This document shows positions 1 through 7,691 of a DNA stretch of 64,000 bases, piece by piece. Position 1 is the first letter of the stretch. Every line of letters starts with the position of its first letter. The stretch is from assembly GCA_963668325.1 (NCBI GenBank), contig OY764222.1, positions 1,240,001 through 1,304,000 of the forward strand. Reading direction: 5' to 3'. A program made the position numbers and the translations under genes. The notes beneath the pieces are model-generated. The model did not search any database, was not told the origin of the DNA, and worked only from the letters and a program-made list of their open reading frames with translations. The stretch is from MPNP01 sp963668325. Lineage in GTDB: Bacteria > Pseudomonadota > Alphaproteobacteria > Rhodobacterales > Rhodobacteraceae.

Positions 1-1
1 A

Positions 2-292
2 CCGGAAATCATCATTATTGACGAGCCAGAACTCGGACTAAATCCATATGCCATTGATTTACTTGGAGGTATATTGAGATCTGTTTCCAAACAAAGCCAG
101 ATCATTATTACAACCCAAGCAACTGGCCTATTGAATTGTTTTTCACCAAATGATGTTATCGTAGTAGATCGCATTAATGGGGTATCAACTTTACGACGTC
201 TGGATGAAAGTGAATTAGGTAATTGGCTTGAAGATTTTTCGTTGGGACATCTCTGGGAAATGAACGTTATCGGGGGCAGACCTGCTCAATGA
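2..292 (+). CDS. AAA family ATPase (AAA_21/OLD-like), C-terminal part only
   Basis: The reading frame is open from the left edge, so the gene starts outside the window and only 96 residues are seen. The first residues read PEIIIIDEPELGLNP, a Walker B plus ABC-like D-loop typical of AAA_21 ATPases related to RecF, SMC and OLD proteins. A stretch QIIITTQATGLLN follows, the place where such proteins have their 'TTHS' switch motif. The stop codon overlaps the next start as ATGA, so the two genes were translationally coupled. Families of this type paired with DUF4276 proteins occur as two-gene, defence-associated units. The Walker A region lies outside the window, so integrity of the ATPase cannot be judged. 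Confidence 0.8.
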   Translation, partial: PEIIIIDEPELGLNPYAIDLLGGILRSVSKQSQIIITTQATGLLNCFSPNDVIVVDRINGVSTLRRLDESELGNWLEDFSLGHLWEMNVIGGRPAQ

Positions 293-387
293 CTAGATTG
301 GTTATTTTCTGCGAAGGGCTAAGTAAGGAAACATTTGCCGAAATGTTCTATAAGAAAATTGTTTCTCCAGTGCTTCACGTATTCTGA
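289..387 (+). pseudogene. Truncated DUF4276 (TOPRIM-like) gene
   Basis: The frame begins at the ATG overlapping the ATPase stop and reads MTRLVIFCEGLSKETFAEMF, which matches the start of DUF4276 proteins (pattern R-L-x-I-x-x-E-G-x-T-E-E-T-F). It stops after 32 residues, whereas the family is usually about 200 residues. No continuation is recognisable in any frame between 388 and the glutathione-transferase gene at 511. The glutamate in 'CEG' is the expected first acidic residue of a TOPRIM-like fold. The partner of the upstream ATPase is therefore probably dead. Assignment rests on the N-terminal motif only. Confidence 0.6.
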
Positions 388-510
388 ACTTGTTCGATAA
401 TTCCAAGATAATTATTACTCGCAACTGTTGAAAGGTAATCTACAACCAAGTCTGGATAGCCATTTACAACCTTCCGGATTCACATTGGGTGGGTGAGTTT
501 ATCTTACAGG

Positions 511-1485
511 TCACCCACGACCATGTAGCTCATCCCAGTTTATATCAGGTGCGATTGGTGTAATACGGGTTGGGTTGATGGTATTATGGCTTTCAAAGTA
601 GTGACGACGTGCATGGACCATATTGACTGTCTCACATATACCTGGCCATTGATAAAGATCTCGGGAGTAGGCCCATAAACACGGATAATCGACAAGACGT
701 TTGATTGAGCATTTGAAATGGCTGACATAAATACTATCAAAACGATATAGCGTCGGAAATAATCTCCAATCGGCTTCAGTAGGCTGATCTCCTACCAAAA
801 AGCGTTTATTACCAAGGCGTTCTTCCAGCCAATCAAGTGTTTCAAACAGCGGATAAACAGCTTCCTCATAGGCGTCCTGTGTAGTCGCAAAACCAGCCTT
901 ATAAACTCCATTATTCACAGTATTGTAAATTCGATCATTGAGCTGGTCAATTTCTTTATGAAGGGGTTCGGGATAATAATCGCCCTCTTTCGCACCAACA
1001 TCATCGAATGCAGAATTTAGCATGCGAATTATTTCCGAAGATTCATTTGAAACGATTGTGTTGTTTTCAGTATCCCAGATGATAGGAACAGTTACACGTC
1101 CTGTATATTTAGAATCAGCCCTGGTGTATATCTGATGGGTAAATTCAAGATCAAAGAGTTGGTCTCCGACAATACCCAGTTCATCTTTTTGAAATGTCCA
1201 TCCATTATCTGCCATATACCAATGGACAAAAGAGACGCCGATTAAATCTTCAAGCCCTTTAAGTTTCCGGTAAATCAATACGCGATGTACCCAGGGACAT
1301 GCATAGCTGGTATAGAGATGATAACGCCCTGATTCAGCTTTAAAGCCAGCTTTGCCACTAGGTCCAGCAGATCCATCTTTGGTAATCCAGTTACGGAATT
1401 GTGCTTCGGTACGAACAAATTTACCTCCAGTAGTTTTTGTGTCATACCATTGGTCAAGCCATTTACCATCTACTAAACTTCCCAT
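511..1485 (-). CDS. yqjG: Glutathionyl-hydroquinone reductase (Xi-class glutathione transferase)
   Basis: A 324-residue protein of the YqjG/PcpF/ECM4 family, which reduces S-glutathionyl-hydroquinones to free hydroquinones with glutathione in the cytoplasm. The thioredoxin-like N-terminal domain carries the catalytic motif YACPWVHR with the cysteine at residue 63, as in E. coli YqjG. The C-terminal all-helical domain contains the family's ERLGNKRFLVGDQPTEADW and RFDSIYVSHFKC segments. Length is normal for the family (about 320-330). The start MGSLVDGKW is the family's usual N-terminus. It is a single gene running toward the broken DUF4276 gene and divergent from ahcY. The physiological substrate cannot be told from sequence. 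Confidence 0.92.
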   Translation of the reverse strand: MGSLVDGKWLDQWYDTKTTGGKFVRTEAQFRNWITKDGSAGPSGKAGFKAESGRYHLYTSYACPWVHRVLIYRKLKGLEDLIGVSFVHWYMADNGWTFQKDELGIVGDQLFDLEFTHQIYTRADSKYTGRVTVPIIWDTENNTIVSNESSEIIRMLNSAFDDVGAKEGDYYPEPLHKEIDQLNDRIYNTVNNGVYKAGFATTQDAYEEAVYPLFETLDWLEERLGNKRFLVGDQPTEADWRLFPTLYRFDSIYVSHFKCSIKRLVDYPCLWAYSRDLYQWPGICETVNMVHARRHYFESHNTINPTRITPIAPDINWDELHGRG

Positions 1486-1671
1486 TAGGATTTCCTTTCA
1501 TATGAATTTAGGCAAAGTTTATTTTCAACGTGCCTGGAGTTCCATCATTAACAAAGCTCAGTATAAATCCTAATCAAAATCTTGAAAGAGATTTAAAGGT
1601 ATCTTCGGATTCGCTAGTAACGGCAATATATTCTCATGGTTGACAATTCTACAATTCCGATGGGTGGTTTC

Positions 1672-1715
1672 AATTTCAACCTTGGAAATTATATTAATCA
1701 GTTCAAGTTGAAATT
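1672..1715 (+). promoter_or_regulatory. Inverted repeat in the ahcY leader
   Basis: A perfect 9-bp inverted repeat (AATTTCAAC at 1672-1680, GTTGAAATT at 1707-1715) with a 26-nt spacer ends 17 bases before the ahcY start codon. It could be a protein operator or a leader hairpin. I do not recognise an S-adenosylhomocysteine or SAM riboswitch consensus here. The region is AT-rich, so chance is possible. Confidence 0.35.
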
Positions 1716-1732
1716 ATGCGGAGAATAAGCCC

Positions 1733-3127
1733 ATGAGCAGGCCATATATTGTTAAAGATTTATCCCTGGCAGAGTTCGGTAGAAAGGAAATTTTGATAGC
1801 CGAGACCGAGATGCCGGGTTTAATGGCATTGCGAAAGGAATTTTCTTCCAAGCGTCCACTAGAAGGTGCCAGAATAGCCGGTTCTCTTCATATGACCATC
1901 CAAACGGCGGTGTTGATTGAAACCCTGGTTGAATTGGGTGCAAAAGTCAGATGGGCATCCTGTAATATCTTCTCGACCCAAGATCATGCAGCAGCAGCTA
2001 TTGCCAGTCAGAATATCCCGGTTTTTGCCATAAAGGGTGAAACCTTGCCTGAATACTGGGATTATGCCGACATGATATTCCATTTTGAGGAAGGCGGCGC
2101 CAACATGATCCTTGATGATGGCGGCGATGCAACACTTTATATTTTGCTTGGAGCAAGAGTAGAGGAGGGAGAGGAGGATTTGATAAAGAATCCGACATCG
2201 GAAGAAGAGGAAGCTTTATTTGAACGGATCAATATCAGAAGAAAATCCTCTCCAGGATGGTTTATCAAACAGAGAGACATGATCAAGGGAGTAACCGAGG
2301 AAACGACCACGGGTGTTAATCGGCTTTACCAGATGCAGGAAAAGGGATTACTACCTTTTCCGGCAATTAATGTAAACGACAGCGTAACCAAATCCAAATT
2401 TGACAACAAGTATGGATGCCGCGAAAGCCTTGTGGATGGTATTCGGCGAGCTACTGATACGATGCTTGCTGGCAAGGTTGCTGTAGTTTGTGGGTATGGT
2501 GATGTCGGTAAGGGATCGGCTGCATCGCTGAGAGGCGCCGGAGCGAGAGTCAAGATTACTGAGATTGATCCAATTTGTGCCCTCCAGGCCGCTATGGATG
2601 GATTTGAAGTGGTAACTCTTCAGAATGCCCTGCCCATAGCGGATATCTTCATTACAGCCACTGGCAACAAGGATGTAATTACCATTGATCATATCCGGGA
2701 AATGAAAGACATGGCCATCGTTGGAAATATTGGCCACTTTGATAACGAAATTCAGATTTCTGCCCTGAAAAACCACAAATGGACGAATATCAAAGATCAA
2801 GTAGACATGATCGAAATGCCCTCTGGAAAAAGAATCATTCTCTTGTCCGAAGGAAGATTGTTGAATTTGGGCAATGCTACCGGTCATCCAAGTTTTGTCA
2901 TGTCAGCCAGCTTTACCAACCAGGTTCTAGCCCAAATTGAATTGTTGAGCCAAGGTGAAAAATATGAAAACAGAGTTTATACTCTACCAAAACATCTGGA
3001 TGAGAAGGTCGCAAGTCTTCATCTGGAAAGATTGGGTGTAAAACTGACGACTCTTAGCGAGGAACAGGCTGATTACATCGGGGTTAACAAAATAGGCCCC
3101 TTTAAAGCCGAACATTACAGATATTAG
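1733..3127 (+). CDS. ahcY: Adenosylhomocysteinase
   Basis: A 464-residue cytosolic enzyme that reversibly hydrolyses S-adenosylhomocysteine to adenosine and homocysteine, clearing the inhibitor left by SAM-dependent methyltransferases. The substrate-binding domain contains the signature CNIFSTQDHAAAAI, and the NAD-binding Rossmann fold carries GYGDVGKGSAASLRGAGARV near residue 255. The C-terminus ends KAEHYRY, the invariant tail whose Lys and Tyr reach into the neighbouring subunit's NAD site. Length is as expected for the proteobacterial form with its internal insertion. An inverted repeat sits directly upstream. The next gene, an AlkD-like protein, starts 33 bases after the stop and may be cotranscribed. 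Confidence 0.97.
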   Translation: MSRPYIVKDLSLAEFGRKEILIAETEMPGLMALRKEFSSKRPLEGARIAGSLHMTIQTAVLIETLVELGAKVRWASCNIFSTQDHAAAAIASQNIPVFAIKGETLPEYWDYADMIFHFEEGGANMILDDGGDATLYILLGARVEEGEEDLIKNPTSEEEEALFERINIRRKSSPGWFIKQRDMIKGVTEETTTGVNRLYQMQEKGLLPFPAINVNDSVTKSKFDNKYGCRESLVDGIRRATDTMLAGKVAVVCGYGDVGKGSAASLRGAGARVKITEIDPICALQAAMDGFEVVTLQNALPIADIFITATGNKDVITIDHIREMKDMAIVGNIGHFDNEIQISALKNHKWTNIKDQVDMIEMPSGKRIILLSEGRLLNLGNATGHPSFVMSASFTNQVLAQIELLSQGEKYENRVYTLPKHLDEKVASLHLERLGVKLTTLSEEQADYIGVNKIGPFKAEHYRY

Positions 3128-3160
3128 GGATTGACCAAAAAATAACCTGATCAAGGTTCT

Positions 3161-3862
3161 ATGAACGACTTTAACTCGGATTTTAGGGATAATTTACTTA
3201 CGAGGTTTTCCGAGATAGGAGATGCTGATCGGGCCAAATATCAGCAATCCTACATGAAAACAGGTATGCCCTTTTGGGGTATAAGAACTCCCGATACAAG
3301 AAAAATCGTCAAAGATTTGATTAAAGATTCCAGTTTAGAATCAGCTGATGACTGGAAGAGTCTGATTGATTTTATCTGGACCAATGCTTCCAAGCGAGAG
3401 GAATGGTATGCCTCTATAGAAATATTGAACCATACCAGATTCAGGAAATGGTTAGTACCTGACCATATGGACCTGGTAGAAAAAATGGTTGTAGAGGGAG
3501 CTTGGTGGGAAATTATTGATCCGATAGCCACCCATGGAGTTTACCAAATGCTGTTAAACCAACGAGAGGAAACAACCGCAATTATCAGGAAATGGGCTCA
3601 AGCAAGCAATATCTGGAAACGGAGAACAGCAATTTTAACCCAACTTCTCAGTAAGGAAAAAATGGATTGGGACTTGCAGAAAGAGGTAATGGAGTATTCT
3701 TTAGCCGATAAGGAGTTCTTTTTGCAAAAGGCCATAGGATGGGTACTCAGACAATATTCACGTACGGATCCACAAAGAGTATCCGATTATGTGTCAGAAA
3801 ATGAAGACCGGCTTTCCGCCCTAGCGAAGAGAGAGGGGATGAGATTGATCCTGAAAACCTAA
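3161..3862 (+). CDS. DNA alkylation repair protein, AlkD-like
   Basis: A 233-residue all-helical HEAT-like repeat protein of the AlkC/AlkD superfamily, DNA glycosylases that remove bulky or cationic alkylated bases. Family segments visible are GMPFWGIRTPDTRKI near the N-terminus, EWYASIEIL, the aromatic/acidic WWEIIDPIA (cation-cradling Trp and catalytic-type Asp), IWKRRTAIL and GWVLRQYSRTDPQRV near the C-terminus. Length matches the family (about 220-240). It begins 33 bp after ahcY. A degraded second copy of its 3' end lies about 2.8 kb downstream (6541-6785), so this locus was once duplicated or rearranged. Confidence 0.88.
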   Translation: MNDFNSDFRDNLLTRFSEIGDADRAKYQQSYMKTGMPFWGIRTPDTRKIVKDLIKDSSLESADDWKSLIDFIWTNASKREEWYASIEILNHTRFRKWLVPDHMDLVEKMVVEGAWWEIIDPIATHGVYQMLLNQREETTAIIRKWAQASNIWKRRTAILTQLLSKEKMDWDLQKEVMEYSLADKEFFLQKAIGWVLRQYSRTDPQRVSDYVSENEDRLSALAKREGMRLILKT

Positions 3863-4420
3863 CCTGGCAGGCTATCCCGAGGTTTTGTTTGATTCCATCC
3901 AATCTACAAACGTCCTGTCAGGAGGTTGTTCCGTAAGGTATCTAGATTCAAGAGCAATCGGTTGGTATTTACCAAGCATCACCGTAAAGTTGTGCTTTCA
4001 GCGTTTTCTGTAATCAGAAATCTATTATTTCTGAATAGAGGGTATCAGTTTGGGGTAATGGGGACATTTGAATTGATCAGCCTCAGCACACCGAACAATA
4101 TTCAATCAATATTGTTCAGCACAAATCAAACAAGCTAAGCAGACCTAGGTAGCAATTTATTCCATTACTTTCGATTTTTCCTAGAACCTCATCATGGATC
4201 AACTAATATTCTGATAATACCAATTTCAGGACTAGAGTAAAAATGAAAATATCCATCATTTTGCGGTGCAAAACCTCCTCGGCCAATTACCTAAAACTGG
4301 TATCCTCTAAGGCAAGAAAATCAACTAACCGGAGTTCCCGGAACCGATATCATTCGCTAAAATTATTGATAAACCAAAGGGGTTCCTTTAATCAATTTAG
4401 CCTTGGGTCAATCTTTTATA
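3863..4420. other. Intergenic spacer, no gene seen
   Basis: About 560 bases between the convergent alkD-like and darG genes. No frame here has a recognisable product. The only structure I see is a perfect palindrome at 4093-4117, listed separately. Sequence just after the alkD stop (about 3880-3930) faintly resembles sequence after the alkD remnant near 6815-6880, suggesting the duplicated block extended past the gene. Confidence 0.5.
4093..4117. repeat. Perfect 10-bp palindrome with 5-nt loop
   Basis: GAACAATATT at 4093-4102 and AATATTGTTC at 4108-4117 are perfect reverse complements around CAATC. The arms are AT-rich and no T run follows on either strand, so it does not look like an intrinsic terminator. 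It lies between the convergent 3' ends of alkD and darG, with short CAGCACA direct repeats on both sides. Confidence 0.5.
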
Positions 4421-5476
4421 TTAATCATCTTTTTCTGTCATAAACCAGCCCTTTTGGGACAATGCTTCAAAAGCAATCTTGATCTGGTGAGGCGTAAACT
4501 GTAGCTTGTGAGTCCCCCACGAATGAACTTTTTTAACCAGGTCTTGACCTGGACCGATACGATCATGCCTGACCACCCAGTGCACAGTTGCCAGCAATTC
4601 AAGTCCAAAGGGTGTTTCGAAACCGTCCACAAGCTCGACAACACGGTCGAAACGGCCACGCACATCCGGTTTATCGGCCAGATATTTCTTCGCATCTGAG
4701 ACGGCTCCTGGTACCAATTTGAGTTGTTTGTCCGGCTGGTCACCACCATCACTATAGCCCGAGATTAGATGTCCTTCGACAGACCTCAGGACATGTCGGA
4801 GATTTTCGGCATATGGTCCATAGTAGCCTTTTTGAAATTTTAAACTCAAAGGCTCGCCTGCCTCCTGCATGAAATACATTAGCTTGTGGACTTCGAGCAG
4901 GGACACAAAAGGATCCATCAGGCCAGCGAGATACTGCTCCATCAGGGCTACCAGCACCGCCCGCCCAGATGTCATGACCGGCACCTCTTGACACCTCACA
5001 ACCTCTGGAGCACCACTCGGTTCGTAAACGATAATCTGAACATCCGGGAGATTACCAAGGATAGAATCAATCAGTACACGGACATCTTGCCAGTTGAGGC
5101 CGCCTAGACCACTACCCAAAGGAGGAATAGCGATGGAACGGATGCCACGTTGCTGAATTTCTTCTCGTAGTGTAAGTAGGCCAGTATTGATGTCCTCCAA
5201 CCGACTCTTACCCTTCCAGTGGCGCTTGGTCGGAAAGTTGATAATATAGCGTGGACTCAACAGGTTGTTACGCTTGACAATAAACATCTTGCCCGGTTGG
5301 ACCTCGGCCCGGTTACATGCCTTTTTGTAGGCATTGAAGTTATCGGGAAACTGTTGCTTGAACTGAAGGGCGATACCACGACCCATCACGCCGACACAGT
5401 TGACTGTATTGACGAGTGCGTCTGCATCCGACTTTAGGAGATCGCCAGTTATATATTTGATTTTACCCATTTCCAT
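4421..5476 (-). CDS. darG: DarG, macro-domain antitoxin (DNA ADP-ribosylglycohydrolase)
   Basis: A 351-residue protein whose first ~155 residues form a macro domain of the TARG1/DarG type: ITGDLLKSDADALVNTVNC and GVMGRGIALQF bind ADP-ribose, and IPPLGSGLGGLNW forms the second loop. DarG removes ADP-ribose that DarT attaches to thymidine bases in DNA. Residues from about 170 form the DarG C-terminal domain (VHKLMYFMQEAGEPL, GYYGPYAENLRHVL), which in characterised systems binds and inhibits the toxin directly. Full length, both domains present. It starts one base after the darT stop, giving a tight toxin-first operon. It is predicted to be essential while DarT is active. Confidence 0.93.
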   Translation of the reverse strand: MEMGKIKYITGDLLKSDADALVNTVNCVGVMGRGIALQFKQQFPDNFNAYKKACNRAEVQPGKMFIVKRNNLLSPRYIINFPTKRHWKGKSRLEDINTGLLTLREEIQQRGIRSIAIPPLGSGLGGLNWQDVRVLIDSILGNLPDVQIIVYEPSGAPEVVRCQEVPVMTSGRAVLVALMEQYLAGLMDPFVSLLEVHKLMYFMQEAGEPLSLKFQKGYYGPYAENLRHVLRSVEGHLISGYSDGGDQPDKQLKLVPGAVSDAKKYLADKPDVRGRFDRVVELVDGFETPFGLELLATVHWVVRHDRIGPGQDLVKKVHSWGTHKLQFTPHQIKIAFEALSQKGWFMTEKDD

Positions 5477-5477
5477 C

Positions 5478-6122
5478 TTAATAATACCAGTTTTTTTGTT
5501 TGGTTACCAAAACAGATTTGTGTGTCGAGTTGGCCAGAGCGCAGTCAACGACCTCTAACTGCTCCTGTGAATAGACGCCGATACGTTCGATCAGATCCCA
5601 AGGAAAGGACTTCTCAAAAAGGAACTCTGCCTGTTTTTTTTCCTTAATATCCAAATTACGAAAATCTCGAGCACTTACAGCAGTCCAGTCTACGCAATCA
5701 AGACGGTCCACTTCAGCATAATCTAAGAAATAATTGGATCCGGCATTAGATTCAGTAAAGGCCCAGCGGTGCCCATTTGCATCGGCCCACTTTATCGTAC
5801 TTCTCAGGTCAGCTTCAAGATGTATTATCGGTTCCTGACCTCCTTTATATGATAGTTCACGATTATTGCTACGATGTATTAAATAGAGCATGATTGATCT
5901 TGGGCAAAAATAGAACGGAACATACTCGCCGACATAAGTCCTAGGACGCGATTTCAAAGGAAGATTAAGTCGCCTTTCCTTAATCGTTTTCATTCCAATG
6001 GTGACAGGTTGTTGCCTCTTTCGCATTTTTTTATCCGACCAAAGGTACCCATCTTGGATAATAGAGGACAAATTATCCTTATGCACAATGTGGTAAATTT
6101 TAGGGCTAGAGGGAACTTTCAT
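5478..6122 (-). CDS. darT: DarT, DNA ADP-ribosyltransferase toxin
   Basis: A 214-residue DUF4433 protein. The N-terminus IYHIVHKDNLSSIIQDG forms the NAD-binding part of the ART fold, and the segment around residues 163-170 (KQAEFLFE) contains the expected catalytic glutamate, E166 by my count, in the ARTT loop. DarT modifies thymidine in single-stranded DNA from NAD, which blocks replication and underlies its role in growth arrest and phage defence. The sequence looks intact (usual length about 200-215), so the module is probably functional. The upstream spacer contains debris from other rearrangements. No autoregulatory operator was recognised. Confidence 0.93.
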   Translation of the reverse strand: MKVPSSPKIYHIVHKDNLSSIIQDGYLWSDKKMRKRQQPVTIGMKTIKERRLNLPLKSRPRTYVGEYVPFYFCPRSIMLYLIHRSNNRELSYKGGQEPIIHLEADLRSTIKWADANGHRWAFTESNAGSNYFLDYAEVDRLDCVDWTAVSARDFRNLDIKEKKQAEFLFEKSFPWDLIERIGVYSQEQLEVVDCALANSTHKSVLVTKQKNWYY

Positions 6123-6540
6123 TCAATGGTCTTCATGTCTTGATCGGCCATTTTAGATTTTTCAACCCATGTGAGGTCATCAAATATGCATCTCCCAAAA
6201 AGCATTTCTATGTTCCTTATTTTATGTTTGAGTGTATACATTTTAACCACATTTGTTCAAATTCGTAATTACTCAAAGAGGTCAGTTGCCATCACACCAA
6301 ATATCGTGCAGGCAGGGCAAGATAGAATACCACCTACCAGAGAAAGTCCTTTTTCTATTTAGTATTAGTATGGGTAACTGTTGTTCTATTGTCACGGTGA
6401 GGGGGTGTTTCCCAATGTGTTGGAAGTTTGTATTACTTTATAACAAATCCCAATTAGAACAACACCTGACTTTGAGCAGAATAATAAATTGAATATCCTT
6501 GGTAAAAGAACAGCAAGGGGAACTAGGATATAGCATGAAT

Positions 6541-6785
6541 ACTCAGGCAAAAATCTCATACAGACATCCCCAAAAGGTATCCGATTATGTAGCAGAAAAT
6601 GAAACACGACTTTCTTCGCTAGTGCACGATTCAATACATATTTTCCATTATTGATCGCGGAATAATTCTATCGCGGTGGACCAGGCTCTCGAACGTACTG
6701 TTTGAAGCATGGAATTGAGGGGAACCAAAAGATTGAATCAATGCACTAGCGAAGAGAGAAGGGATGAAATTGATCCTGAAAAACA
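6541..6785 (+). pseudogene. Broken second copy of the alkD 3' end
   Basis: Sequence from ACTCAGGCAA (6541) onward aligns by eye with the 3' end of the intact alkD-like gene (about 3748-3858). Both contain GTATCCGATTATGT followed by AGCAGAAAATGA or GTCAGAAAATGA, and both end GATCCTGAAAA after AGCGAAGAGAGA. Identity is roughly four in five over the aligned ~120 bases. An unrelated 123-base segment interrupts it after CTAG. No upstream part of the gene is visible. This is a partial duplication or the remains of a diverged paralogue. Confidence 0.75.
6623..6745. mobile_element. MITE-like insertion with CTAG target duplication
   Basis: The element begins TGCACGATTCAAT and ends ATTGAATCAATGCA, which are imperfect terminal inverted repeats (TGCA-C-GATTCAAT against TGCATTGATTCAAT). 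It is flanked on both sides by CTAG (6619-6622 and 6746-6749). CTAG is present once at the corresponding place in the intact alkD gene, so it reads as a 4-bp target duplication. At 123 bp it cannot encode a transposase. IS5-group elements commonly duplicate a 4-bp YTAR/CTAG target, so a non-autonomous derivative of such an element is plausible but not shown. Confidence 0.6.
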
Positions 6786-7159
6786 AACGAAACGGGTAAT
6801 CAATGGAGAAATTATTTGATCCCATTCATTCTACACGCCTTCGGAATTAATCTGATTCAGGACATCCAAGGAGGTAACGGATAAATTCCAGTTTAGCCTC
6901 CAAGTAACTATAATCCGATAATCATAATATGAACGATGAATTGAGTAATTTCGGCCAGTTTTCCGACAAACAGCAAGAGTAGGGCTGGTTGAATCTGGAT
7001 TTGTGTAGACGCTGGGTGAAGCCGTAGCTTCACCATGCAATATGACGCACTCCCAGCAAGTTCGATTTAAGGGTTATTTTTGAATTAACAAGAAAACGAA
7101 TTAGAAATATTCTAATATCAATATAAGTAAAGTTGGGTTATCAAGTATTTTAAATGGAT

Positions 7160-7576
7160 TTACTTGATCCCACCCATTTTGCAAATTTCCTGCCATTCCT
7201 TTTTGGATACAGGTTGGACCGATAGACGGGTGTTATTAACCAGAACCATTTCAGCCAGCTTGGGATTAATCCTGCAATCCTGGAGGGTAACCGGCTTGGG
7301 AAGGGATTGTATGGCCTTGACATCAACACATTCCCATCGAGAATCATCAGTGGTACTGTCCGGATGAGCCAAGGCTACGACCTCAACAATTCCCACAATT
7401 TCCTTGGTGGTTTGGGAATGGTAGAAGAAACCAAGATCGCCAAGTTTCATTTCTCGCATGTTATTTCGGGCCTGGTAGTTGCGAATCCCATCCCATTCCT
7501 CACCAAGGTCCCCCTTGGCCAGTTGTTCTTCCCAACTCCAGGTAGAAGGTTCAGACTTAAATAACCAATATGCCAT
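7160..7576 (-). CDS. EVE domain protein
   Basis: A 138-residue protein that is a single EVE domain, a PUA-like fold. The N-terminus MAYWLFKSEPSTWSWE is the family signature. WDGIRNYQARNNMREMKLGD and VVALAHPDSTT follow, as in human THYN1 and bacterial homologues that bind modified cytosine in DNA or possibly modified RNA. Length (about 135-140) and start are typical. It is alone between the decayed spacer and the TRAP operon. Many bacterial stand-alone EVE proteins have no proven role. An RNA- or modified-base-related function is inferred from the family. Confidence 0.9.
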   Translation of the reverse strand: MAYWLFKSEPSTWSWEEQLAKGDLGEEWDGIRNYQARNNMREMKLGDLGFFYHSQTTKEIVGIVEVVALAHPDSTTDDSRWECVDVKAIQSLPKPVTLQDCRINPKLAEMVLVNNTRLSVQPVSKKEWQEICKMGGIK

Positions 7577-7691
7577 ATCTTTCTCCTTAACCTTGTGATT
7601 TGTTCAATTAGGTACAATCAAGGATTTTATCAAATATACTCAACAGTTGCTTCAACTAGTTGGATAAATTTCTGACAAGTCTCATACTCTC

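Larger units (their letters stand above)
6123..7159. other. Decayed spacer with an alkD remnant and a small inserted element
   Basis: About 1 kb without an intact gene. Positions 6541-6785 are a broken copy of the alkD 3' end, interrupted at 6623-6745 by a MITE-like element; both are listed. The sequence at 6123-6540 and 6786-7159 shows no recognisable coding content in any frame. The short frames here have no family resemblance and I treat them as chance. Confidence 0.55.

Noticed and set aside
1600..1732. SAH or SAM riboswitch before ahcY
   Set aside because: Only a simple inverted repeat is visible; none of the conserved core sequences I know for these riboswitches are present.
2351..2887. 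Long minus-strand open frame of 178 codons inside ahcY
   Set aside because: It is antisense to highly conserved ahcY coding sequence and has no family resemblance; a shadow frame.
4093..4117. Intrinsic terminator between alkD and darG
   Set aside because: The stem is AT-rich and no T run follows on either strand.
6123..6540. Small genes in the spacer after darT
   Set aside because: Short frames on both strands lack ribosome sites and any recognisable motif.
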